Shown: one piece after another, positions 8,007 through 15,546 of the stretch | Layout: every line of letters starts with the position of its first letter | How positions within the stretch are numbered: the stretch's first letter is position 1 | Origin: an uncultured Bacteroidales bacterium | GTDB lineage: Bacteria; Bacteroidota; Bacteroidia; Bacteroidales; UBA932 | Direction of reading: 5' to 3' | DNA: 21,434 nucleotides | Assembly: GCA_900322025.1 (NCBI GenBank) | Contig: ONYJ01000177.1 | Location: 1-21,434 of the forward strand | The notes under the pieces: model-generated | What the model saw: only the letters and a program-made list of their open reading frames with translations | What the model was told of the DNA's origin: nothing | Databases searched by the model: none | Made by a program: the position numbers and the translations under genes

Positions 8007-8848
8007 CCTCGATTGTTTGGTGTGCTATTTCTTTGGCGTATTGCCTCGTAACAGAGAATTGCCGCAGAAACCGATACGTTTAGCGAATCTATTTTCCCGA
8101 GCATCGGGATTATTATTTTGCGGTCTGAAGCCTTTCTCCATATAGAAGAAATACCATCGGCCTCGCTTCCGAGTGCAATGGCACAAGGCTCTGTCATATC
8201 AGTATCGTAGTATGGTACCGAATCCTGTAGCTGGGCAGTGTATATCTTAATGCCGTGTTGTTTGAGAAATGATATGGCCTCTTGACTGCTGCAGCAGACA
8301 ATATTCTGTGTAAACACTGCTCCTAAACTGGCCCTTATGAGATTTGGATTGTAGAGGTCTGTTATAGGATTGCAAAACATAACGGCAGTAACTCCGCAAG
8401 CATCTGCTGTTCTTAGGATGGCCCCCAGATTACCGGGCTTTTCAACCCCTTCTGCCACAAGAACCAGTGCCTTTTCTTTGCGGTTCTCCAAGATGCCATG
8501 CAACTGTTGCAGTGTGATTTGTCTTACTTTTGCAACGGCTAATATGCCTTCTGTGGAAGAACGGTAGGCTATCTTGTTGTAAACCTGCTGATTTACTGCA
8601 AAGATATTGTGTATCTTGCGTGTTTCTAAAACAGAGTATAACGTATTGTCTTTTATAATTTCTTTGCAGAGAAAAACAGATTCTATCTCAAAGCCGGAGC
8701 TGATGCATACAGAAACCTCCCTTAGACCCTCTACGGTAAAGAGGCCTCTTTTTTCTCTTTCTTTAGCTTTCTCCTGCAAAAGAACAACCTCCTTAACCTT
8801 AGGATTTTGTAAGGAGGTTATCATACTCTGCAATAAATTGTCTGACAT
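8003..8848 (-). CDS. TrmH/SpoU-family RNA 2'-O-ribose methyltransferase
   Basis: This is a SPOUT-class S-adenosylmethionine-dependent methyltransferase expected to modify rRNA or tRNA. The 281-residue protein has an N-terminal RNA-substrate-binding domain (about 10-105, with an L30e-like pattern) and a C-terminal knotted SpoU domain. Motif 1 is EGVEKPGNLGAILRTADA (about 133-150) with the key Asn and Arg. Motif 2 is ALGSEADGIS (about 225-234), and motif 3 is IIPMLGKIDSLNVSVSAAI (about 246-264). The family includes RlmB, TrmH and others, and I cannot assign the exact target nucleotide. The start is 7 nt after the lysS stop and the end overlaps aroE by 4 nt, so it is the middle gene of a tight operon. 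A second in-frame ATG at residue 9 is a possible alternative start. Confidence 0.9.
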   Translation of the reverse strand: MSDNLLQSMITSLQNPKVKEVVLLQEKAKEREKRGLFTVEGLREVSVCISSGFEIESVFLCKEIIKDNTLYSVLETRKIHNIFAVNQQVYNKIAYRSSTEGILAVAKVRQITLQQLHGILENRKEKALVLVAEGVEKPGNLGAILRTADACGVTAVMFCNPITDLYNPNLIRASLGAVFTQNIVCCSSQEAISFLKQHGIKIYTAQLQDSVPYYDTDMTEPCAIALGSEADGISSIWRKASDRKIIIPMLGKIDSLNVSVSAAILCYEAIRQRNSTPNNRG

Positions 8849-8855
8849 GGTAATT

Positions 8856-10385
8856 CTATAGTTCCTTTTTCATCTGGGGGAAGAAAAGTACATCCTGAAT
8901 AGATGTTTGGCTTGTCATGAACATTGTTAAGCGGTCCATTCCAATACCCATTCCGCTGGTAGGCGGCATTCCATATTCCAGTGCGCGAATAAAGTCGTGA
9001 TCTATGTACATAGCCTCATCATCGCCTCCATTTTTGAGTTTGAGCTGGTCTTGGAATCTGCCGAGCTGGTCTATAGGATCGTTGAGCTCTGAATAAGCAT
9101 TGGCGAGTTCCTTTCCGCATACAAAAAGTTCGAACCTTTCTACTAAATTCGGATTGCCTCTCTTTCTCTTTGTGAGCGGAGAAAGGGATACAGGATAGTC
9201 TATGATGAATGTTGGCTGAATGAGCTTGTCTTCTACAAAGGCTCCAAATATGGCATCTATCAGCTTACCTTCTCCATAGCTTGGCTGGATAGGAACCTTT
9301 AACTTCTGGCAGGTTTCTCTAAGCTGTTGCTCGTCCATGGAAGAAACATCTACACCGGCATACTGTTTAATAGCTTCTAACATAGGGAGCCGTTTGTATG
9401 GGCCTGCAAAATCTACTTGCTCGTTTCCTATGGTGGCCTTAGTAGTGCCGTTTACTGCCAAAGCAATTCTTTCCAGCATCTTTTCTGTAAAATCCATCAT
9501 CCAGTTGTAGTCTTTGTAGGCTACATATATTTCCATAGCGGTAAACTCCGGATTATGAGTACGATCCATACCTTCGTTGCGGAAGTTCTTGGAGAACTCG
9601 TAAACTCCTGTAAACCCTCCAACTATCAATCTTTTAAGATATAGCTCGTTTGCTATTCTAAGATAGAGATCCATGTCCAGCACATTATGGTGAGTAATAA
9701 ATGGGCGGGCATTTGCTCCTCCAGGGATAGGCTGTAGGATAGGGGTTTCTACTTCCAAGTAACCATGGGAGTTAAAGAACTCTCTCATGGTATTGTATAT
9801 CTTGGTACGCTTTTCAAAAACGTGTCGCACTTCGGGATTAACTATGAGATCTACATATCTCTGGCGGTAACGCATTTCTGCATCTTGGAAAGCGTCAAAC
9901 ACTTCTCCGTCTTTCTCTTTTACTATAGGCAGTACCCTCAGAGATTTGCTCAAAACTTTCAGTTCCTTTACGTGTATGGATTTCTGTCCGGTTTGCGTTA
10001 TAAATGCAAAGCCTTTTATGCCTATTATATCTCCTATGTCGAGCAACTTCTTAAACACTGTATTGTACAGCGTTTTATCTTCTTGCGGACAAATTTCGTC
10101 GCGTTTGATATAGGCCTGTATTCTGCCTTCGCTATCTTGTAGTTCAACAAATGAAGCGGCACCCATAATACGGCGGCTCATGAGCCTTCCTGCAAAAGAA
10201 ACGGACTTGAATACTTGTTGAGAAGGATCGTCTTCGGCAGCCTCCGGATTGAATTCTTCCATAATCTGTTTAGATGTAGCAGTAATTACAAACTCATCTG
10301 CAGGATATGGATCTATACCCAGTTCGCGTATCTGCTGTAGGCTTTGTCTTCGATTCTGTTGCTGTTCGTTAAGATTTTGTTCCAT
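8856..10385 (-). CDS. lysS: lysyl-tRNA synthetase, class II
   Basis: LysS charges tRNA-Lys with lysine in the cytosol using ATP. The 509-residue protein has an N-terminal anticodon-binding OB fold (about 60-165, including VSFAGRLMSRRIMG). A class II catalytic core follows. Motif 2 is FRNEGMDRTHNPEFTAME near residues 266-283, and motif 3 is GMGIGMDRLTMF near 476-487. EFSKNFRNEG and the late FVCGKELANAYSELNDP are typical of lysine-specific members. The ATG at 10385 is the only sensible start, giving MEQNLNEQQQ. It heads the operon lysS - SpoU methyltransferase - aroE. A TACCTTTG -7 box lies 20 nt upstream. Confidence 0.96.
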   Translation of the reverse strand: MEQNLNEQQQNRRQSLQQIRELGIDPYPADEFVITATSKQIMEEFNPEAAEDDPSQQVFKSVSFAGRLMSRRIMGAASFVELQDSEGRIQAYIKRDEICPQEDKTLYNTVFKKLLDIGDIIGIKGFAFITQTGQKSIHVKELKVLSKSLRVLPIVKEKDGEVFDAFQDAEMRYRQRYVDLIVNPEVRHVFEKRTKIYNTMREFFNSHGYLEVETPILQPIPGGANARPFITHHNVLDMDLYLRIANELYLKRLIVGGFTGVYEFSKNFRNEGMDRTHNPEFTAMEIYVAYKDYNWMMDFTEKMLERIALAVNGTTKATIGNEQVDFAGPYKRLPMLEAIKQYAGVDVSSMDEQQLRETCQKLKVPIQPSYGEGKLIDAIFGAFVEDKLIQPTFIIDYPVSLSPLTKRKRGNPNLVERFELFVCGKELANAYSELNDPIDQLGRFQDQLKLKNGGDDEAMYIDHDFIRALEYGMPPTSGMGIGMDRLTMFMTSQTSIQDVLFFPQMKKEL

Positions 10386-10405
10386 AGGTTATTTTGATTG
10401 TCGGG

Positions 10406-10413
10406 CAAAGGTA
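10406..10413 (-). promoter_or_regulatory. -7 element of the lysS operon promoter
   Basis: The minus strand reads TACCTTTG, a full match to the Bacteroides -7 consensus TAnnTTTG, 20 nt upstream of the lysS ATG. No clear TTTG is present at the -33 distance; the upstream region is simply A/T-rich. It lies back to back with the recJ -7 box, only 27 nt away. Confidence 0.6.
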
Positions 10414-10440
10414 ACATTTTTTTATAACATATTATTTAAC

Positions 10441-10448
10441 TAAATTTG
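10441..10448 (+). promoter_or_regulatory. -7 element of the recJ promoter
   Basis: The plus strand reads TAAATTTG, matching TAnnTTTG, 21 nt before the recJ ATG. A T-run (TTTT at 10418-10421) sits at the correct 19-nt spacing for a weak -33 element. An AAGGGGAG stretch at 10457-10464, five nt before the ATG, resembles a Shine-Dalgarno sequence, which is uncommon in this phylum. Confidence 0.55.
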
Positions 10449-10469
10449 CGCACCTGAAGGGGAGTTATT

Positions 10470-12233
10470 ATGGTTTTGAAAAGCAAAGAAAAGCAGTGGG
10501 TGGCCAAGAAGCCCGGAGATCCTATCTATACTCAGCAGTTAGTACAGGAACTTGCTATAGACGAGGTGTTAGCGAGCCTTTTGGTGCAGAGAGGGTTAAA
10601 GAACTCGGAGGAGGTTAAGCGCTTCTTCAGCCCGTCTTTGTCTGCTCTTCACAACCCTTTCTTGATGAAAGATATGGAAGCAGCCGTGCAGCGTTTGCAT
10701 CGGGCTGTGGAATCAAGAGAAAAGATATTAGTGTATGGCGATTACGATGTAGATGGTACTTCTGCAGTAGCACTTGTTTATTCGTTTCTCAAGCGTCTTA
10801 CTTACAATATAGACTATTATATACCGGATAGATACGACGAAGGCTATGGAATATCCTTTCATGGAGTAGATTGGGCTTTTGAAAACAAATGTACGCTGGT
10901 AATAGCGTTAGATTGCGGTATTAAGGAGGGAGAAGCTGTCAAGTATGCTTCGGAAAAGGGTATAGATTTTATTATTTGCGATCATCATCTTCCGGGTGAG
11001 CAGTTGCCGCCGGCAATAGCTACCTTAGATCCTAAGAGAGAGGATTGTACTTATCCATACGACGATCTTTCGGGCTGTGGTGTGGGCTTTAAGCTTGTTC
11101 AAGGATACGCTCAAAAATACGGTATTCCTTTTGAGCAGATAGAGTCTTTGTTAGACCTTGTGGCTGTGAGTATTGCGGCAGACCTCGTTTCTGTAACGGG
11201 AGAAAACAGAGTATTGGCGTTCTATGGTCTGAAAAGGCTCAACGAATCGCCGAGGAAAGGCTTGCTGTCTATGATAAAGCTTTCCGGCTTGGAGAAACAC
11301 AAAATTACGATAGATGATGTTGTGTTTAAGATAGGGCCGAGAATTAACGCAGCCGGCAGAATGGAGAGTGGAAGAATGGCCGTAGATCTTCTTACATCAG
11401 ATGATATAGCAGAGGCCAATCGTATTGGCAAAGAAATAAACGACCATAATAACGAGAGAAAGAGCATAGACAGAACCATTACTCAGCAGGCTGTTGCCAT
11501 AGTGCGTAGTCATCCACAATTTGCTTCTTTGAATTCGACGGTTGTGTATAATCCGGAGTGGCATAAGGGGGTAGTAGGTATTGTGGCCAGTCGTTTGGTA
11601 GAGGCTTTTTACAAGCCTACCATAGTTCTTACTAAATCTTCCAATGGATTTATTTCAGGCTCAGCCAGAAGCATTGCAGGTTTCGACCTTTACGATGCCA
11701 TAGAAAGTTGTGCAGATCTTTTGGAAAATTTTGGAGGTCATACCTATGCCGCAGGTCTTACTCTCAAAGAAGAGAATCTGGAAGCCTTTAGACAAAGGTT
11801 TGAAAGCATTGTAACAAAGAATATTACAAAAGAGATTCTAACTCCTATCATAAACATAGATGCCCGTTTGGAGTTCAAGCAGATAACGCCTAAATTCTTT
11901 CGTTTGCTAAACCAGTTCCAGCCGTTTGGGCCGGGAAATCAAGCTCCGGTATTTATGACTACCAGCGTATATGATAACGGAAATGTAAAAGTGATAGGCA
12001 ATCCGGTTGGCGGCAAGGGAGGGCACCTTAAATTGGAACTCATACAAGAGGATGCACCATACCGCCCTTTAAGTGCCATAGCCTTTAATATGAGTGAATA
12101 CTACAATCACTTGGCAGATGGCAATCCGGTAGATATTTGCTATAGTATAGCAGAGAATTTCTACCGCTTTAGTATGACAAATTTGCAGCTTAGAATCAAG
12201 GATATACGAGAGGGCAAAGATACAACCATTTAG
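10470..12233 (+). CDS. recJ: single-stranded-DNA-specific 5'-3' exonuclease RecJ
   Basis: RecJ degrades single-stranded DNA 5' to 3' in recombination and mismatch or base-excision repair, using divalent metals. The 587-residue protein has the DHH phosphoesterase core. Motif I is GDYDVDG (90-96), motif II is ALDCG (about 146-150), motif III is CDHHLPGE (170-177), and a later LDPKRED carries another metal-ligand Asp near 187. GPRINAAGRM follows in the linker. The DHHA1 domain carries GGHTYAAGL near residue 421, and a C-terminal OB-like domain follows. The ATG at 10470 follows a Shine-Dalgarno-like AAGGGGAG. It is divergent from lysS and convergent with aroK, with 7 nt between the stops. All expected metal-binding motifs are present, so it looks active. 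Confidence 0.95.
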   Translation: MVLKSKEKQWVAKKPGDPIYTQQLVQELAIDEVLASLLVQRGLKNSEEVKRFFSPSLSALHNPFLMKDMEAAVQRLHRAVESREKILVYGDYDVDGTSAVALVYSFLKRLTYNIDYYIPDRYDEGYGISFHGVDWAFENKCTLVIALDCGIKEGEAVKYASEKGIDFIICDHHLPGEQLPPAIATLDPKREDCTYPYDDLSGCGVGFKLVQGYAQKYGIPFEQIESLLDLVAVSIAADLVSVTGENRVLAFYGLKRLNESPRKGLLSMIKLSGLEKHKITIDDVVFKIGPRINAAGRMESGRMAVDLLTSDDIAEANRIGKEINDHNNERKSIDRTITQQAVAIVRSHPQFASLNSTVVYNPEWHKGVVGIVASRLVEAFYKPTIVLTKSSNGFISGSARSIAGFDLYDAIESCADLLENFGGHTYAAGLTLKEENLEAFRQRFESIVTKNITKEILTPIINIDARLEFKQITPKFFRLLNQFQPFGPGNQAPVFMTTSVYDNGNVKVIGNPVGGKGGHLKLELIQEDAPYRPLSAIAFNMSEYYNHLADGNPVDICYSIAENFYRFSMTNLQLRIKDIREGKDTTI

Positions 12234-12240
12234 TGTTGTA

Positions 12241-12786
12241 CTATAAAGATGAAAGTATTTGCTCTGTAATAACCTCTACATCCCATATAGTTGTATCTAT
12301 CTTTTTCACAGAGCATTGCATATATAGCGGCTCTCTTTCTTCCATCAGTTTTATAGCCCAGTTTTCGAGAATGTTCAGTTTTTCTTCGGGGGTGGCTTCT
12401 TTGTGTTTTGCCAATAGTTTTTTTACCAGCGGCCTGCCTTTTTGCAGTAGCAACATTCTGCCTGCTAAAACTTTGGGAGAGCATGTAAGAAAGAAGCATT
12501 TGGTTTCTGTTTTCAGTATTTGTCTGCATATTGGATTCATAGGGGTGCCACCTCCCAACGAAAGAATTATATCGTCTTCTTTTTCAACTATCTCTTTAAG
12601 AGAGAGTTCTTCTGTTTTTCTAAAATAATCTTCTCCTTTTTCCTTGAATATGGCTTCCATATCCAGCCCTTCTTTCTGCTCTATATATTTATCCAAGTCT
12701 ATTACTTTCAGGCCTGTTTTCTCAGAAAGAGCCAATCCGGCAAGGGTTTTGCCGGCAGTCATGAATCCACATAGCGCCACTATCAT
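12241..12786 (-). CDS. aroK: shikimate kinase
   Basis: AroK phosphorylates shikimate at O3 with ATP, two steps before chorismate synthase. The 181-residue length is typical. The P-loop GFMTAGKT (7-14) lies at the N-terminus, and the DLD pair (30-32) corresponds to the Mg and shikimate-binding Asp residues. YFRKTEE holds Arg56, and GGGTP (78-82) is the conserved glycine-rich shikimate contact. KGRPL near residue 118 supplies the lid Arg. The start ATG lies 17 nt after the parC stop, so it is most likely the last gene of the parC transcript. A shikimate enzyme behind a topoisomerase gene is not a functional pairing. Confidence 0.93.
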   Translation of the reverse strand: MIVALCGFMTAGKTLAGLALSEKTGLKVIDLDKYIEQKEGLDMEAIFKEKGEDYFRKTEELSLKEIVEKEDDIILSLGGGTPMNPICRQILKTETKCFFLTCSPKVLAGRMLLLQKGRPLVKKLLAKHKEATPEEKLNILENWAIKLMEEREPLYMQCSVKKIDTTIWDVEVITEQILSSL

Positions 12787-12803
12787 CGCAGTAGAGATTT
12801 ATA

Positions 12804-15497
12804 TTAGAATAGAGTAGGTTCGTCGTCTTGTATATCGCCAGAAAAGTCTTCATCTTCAGGTAGGTCTGCATTTGGCATATCTACATCCGGAAAATCGGGA
12901 GCATTCTCTCCTGCATTGTTGTCTGTATCGTTTTCTGTATATTCTTCTTCGTCTTCCAGAACAGGTGGCTCTATGAGCACAATTTTCTCTACCTCAAATT
13001 GTGTAAGGCGTTTTCCTTTAGCCTTCCAACCTTTTTCTGCGATGAAAGTGTCTACTCCCACAGCTTCATTAGCCCTGCCTTCGTGCTTGCCGCCAAACTG
13101 AATAACAGCCTGACTGCCCTTTTTGCCGGTAAGTGCAGTGAGGAACGAGCCTTCTGCTTCGCTTATAAACAAGTTAGAAGGGTTGTTGTTTGCCTCAAAC
13201 ATAAATCGTTTCAGGTAATACTTATCAGATTCGGAATCGTAATAGACGGCTGCAAACACTTTAGTCGGATCAAATTTTTCTATCAGTAATATATCTCCTT
13301 CGTAGTGATTGCTAAGATCTTGATTGCTGGTTATATATGTACCATTCTTGTAAACTACCAAAATCTTGTCTTCGTCTTTGAATCTGCCAAGATACTGTCC
13401 GCGCTTGTCTTCGTTGAGACGATTTACATCTGTATCAAACCACAGTGGCTTGTCGCCTATAGTAGAACCTCCTTTAGATTTGAGGGTTATCTTGCTTACA
13501 GGATTTTTGGTTAAAAGGTTCCCCCTGCTCGTGCGTCCTTTTATTGCCAAAGATGCAAAATTATAGTCGAGTACAAGCTTCTTTAGCTTAGGAAGCGGCT
13601 TTAGGTGAATTCTTACTGTTTCAGCCTCACCGTTAGGATTAGCGGTAAACCACATAACCTTGGAATCAGGAGTTCCCATTGTGAGATTGTACTCTTTGTC
13701 TCTGGTAACGGAGGTTACAGCAAATCTCTTTACATAGTAGTTGCCTTGCTTGCCGTCTCTGTAAATGGCATTGTAGATAGTTCTCAGGTTATTCTTCTGG
13801 AAAACAGCCACATGAATTATACCTTTGCCTACAAAGGCTTTGTCTGATATTTTTGTTACAATGTACTTGCCGTTTTGCAAGAATACTATGATATCGTCTA
13901 TATCGGAGCAATTGCATATAAGCTCTGCATTATCGCCTTTCTTCAGATCCATTCCAATGAAACCTTCTTCCAAGTTTGCATATAGTTTGGCGTTTGCAAC
14001 CGCCACTCTCGCTACTTGAATGGTTTCCAAGTTTGAAATTTCTGTATTTCTCGGATAAGCCTCGCCATATTTTTCCTTAATACTCTGGAAGTATTCTATA
14101 GTTACCTGTGTTAAGTTTTTGAGGTTCTTGTGCAGTTTGGCTATCTCTTTCTCAACATTGTTCAATTTGTTGATGCACTCTTTAATATCGAAACGAGATA
14201 TTTTTCTAACAGGCTTCTCTACGAGTTTTAAAACATCTTCTTTTGTAACTTCCTGATGTAAAAGATTTTCATACTCCTTTAAGGCTTTGTGAATCTCGGC
14301 CACCTGAGCGTCCCAACTCTTGGTTTTCTTCTCTTCCAACATCTTATACTTGCCTTCTTCAAAGAAAATCTTTTCGAGAGACAGGGAGTGCCAAGTATTT
14401 TCCAATTCATCTAACCGTATTTCTATTTCTCGGCGAATTAGGTCTTTTGTTCTTAGTGTGCTTATTTTTAACACATCCGACACGGTCATAAAGTGGGGCT
14501 TATTGTCTTTTATCACGCAAGTGTTCGGATTGATGGAAACCTGACAGTCTGTAAAGGCATAGAGGGCATCTATGGTTTTATCAGGCGACTCTCCCGGAGC
14601 TAAGGTAACCACAATGTTAACGCTTTGGCTGGAGAGATCTTCTACCTTCTTAACCTTTATTTTTCCTTTATCGCTTGCAGCGGCTATGCTTTTGCGGATA
14701 TTGTCGGAGTTCTTGCCGTAAGGCAGTTCGGTTATTACAAGAGTTTTTTTGTCTGTCTTTGATATTCTGGCTCTTACTATAACTTGTCCGCCTCTCTTTC
14801 CATCTGCATAGCGGCTGACATCCATAATTCCGCCGGAAGGAAAATCGGGATAAAGATGGAACTCTTCTCCCTTTAGAAAAGCTATTGAGGCATCTATAAG
14901 CTCGTTAAAGTTGTGTGGCAGTATTTTACAGTTGAGGCCTACTGCAATACCCTCTGCTCCCTGATGGAGTACGAGTGGAAATTTTACCGGAAGCGTTATA
15001 GGTTCTTTGCTCCTCCCATCGTAGGAGTTCATCCATTCTGTTGTTTTGGGATTAAAAACAACATCTATTGAAAAATTAGATAGCCTGCCTTCTATATATC
15101 GAGCAGCTGCGGCTCCATCTCCTGTGATGGTATTGCCCCAGTTACCCTGACACTCAATCAGGAGGTTTTTCTGCCCCATTTGTACCAGAGCGTCTTTAAT
15201 GGAAGCATCGCCATGGGGATGATACTTCATGGCCTCTCCCACTATGGTTGCTACCTTTCTCAGCGAACCATCGTGAATAGTACGCATAGCATGCAGTATT
15301 CTCCTCTGAACGGGCTTTAAGCCATCTTCGAGATGTGGTACAGCGCGGTCTAATATAACATAGGAGGCATAGTCCAGAAACCAGTTTTTGTACATACCCG
15401 GTAATCTGTGCTTGTTATCTCCTTCTTTGAACAATTTGAAAAATTTACCATTATCCTGCGATTCTCCAGTATAAATATCTTCTCTATCTTCTGCCAT
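12804..15497 (-). CDS. parC: DNA topoisomerase IV subunit A
   Basis: ParC is the DNA-cleaving subunit that works with ParE to decatenate daughter chromosomes. The chosen start is the ATG at 15497, giving 897 residues. The longer open frame begins at a TTG lying inside the promoter -7 box. Conserved elements include GLKPVQRRIL (59-68), the quinolone-determining segment around KYHPHGDAS (91-99), and the catalytic tyrosine in AARYIEG (Tyr134). A long coiled-coil region (roughly 360-470) precedes a beta-pinwheel C-terminal domain. The protein ends in an acidic tail of about 50 residues. I see no GyrA-box (QxxGGKG-like) in the C-terminal domain, which favours topoisomerase IV over gyrase. No parE is present in the window. 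aroK follows 17 nt downstream. Confidence 0.9.
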   Translation of the reverse strand: MAEDREDIYTGESQDNGKFFKLFKEGDNKHRLPGMYKNWFLDYASYVILDRAVPHLEDGLKPVQRRILHAMRTIHDGSLRKVATIVGEAMKYHPHGDASIKDALVQMGQKNLLIECQGNWGNTITGDGAAAARYIEGRLSNFSIDVVFNPKTTEWMNSYDGRSKEPITLPVKFPLVLHQGAEGIAVGLNCKILPHNFNELIDASIAFLKGEEFHLYPDFPSGGIMDVSRYADGKRGGQVIVRARISKTDKKTLVITELPYGKNSDNIRKSIAAASDKGKIKVKKVEDLSSQSVNIVVTLAPGESPDKTIDALYAFTDCQVSINPNTCVIKDNKPHFMTVSDVLKISTLRTKDLIRREIEIRLDELENTWHSLSLEKIFFEEGKYKMLEEKKTKSWDAQVAEIHKALKEYENLLHQEVTKEDVLKLVEKPVRKISRFDIKECINKLNNVEKEIAKLHKNLKNLTQVTIEYFQSIKEKYGEAYPRNTEISNLETIQVARVAVANAKLYANLEEGFIGMDLKKGDNAELICNCSDIDDIIVFLQNGKYIVTKISDKAFVGKGIIHVAVFQKNNLRTIYNAIYRDGKQGNYYVKRFAVTSVTRDKEYNLTMGTPDSKVMWFTANPNGEAETVRIHLKPLPKLKKLVLDYNFASLAIKGRTSRGNLLTKNPVSKITLKSKGGSTIGDKPLWFDTDVNRLNEDKRGQYLGRFKDEDKILVVYKNGTYITSNQDLSNHYEGDILLIEKFDPTKVFAAVYYDSESDKYYLKRFMFEANNNPSNLFISEAEGSFLTALTGKKGSQAVIQFGGKHEGRANEAVGVDTFIAEKGWKAKGKRLTQFEVEKIVLIEPPVLEDEEEYTENDTDNNAGENAPDFPDVDMPNADLPEDEDFSGDIQDDEPTLF

Positions 15498-15521
15498 TCT
15501 TCTCTTGTTTTTTAGTGTATG

Positions 15522-15529
15522 CAAAGTTA
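15522..15529 (-). promoter_or_regulatory. -7 element of the parC promoter
   Basis: The minus strand reads TAACTTTG, matching TAnnTTTG, 24 nt upstream of the parC ATG and 17 nt after the stop of the PaaK-like gene. The last three bases are the TTG that opens the extended frame. Transcription should begin downstream of it, which argues for the ATG start. No good -33 element is visible. Confidence 0.6.
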
Positions 15530-15546
15530 CAAAAAAATGGTAAAGG

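Noticed and set aside
9765..10142. 125-codon plus-strand ORF opposite lysS
   Set aside because: It is a shadow of lysS, rich in Phe/Tyr/Cys from reverse reading, with no promoter or family match.
12233..12628. 131-codon plus-strand ORF opposite aroK
   Set aside because: aroK on the other strand carries all catalytic motifs, so this frame is incidental.
12804..15497. Assignment of the topoisomerase gene as gyrA
   Set aside because: No GyrA-box is visible in the C-terminal domain and the overall pattern fits Bacteroidota ParC.
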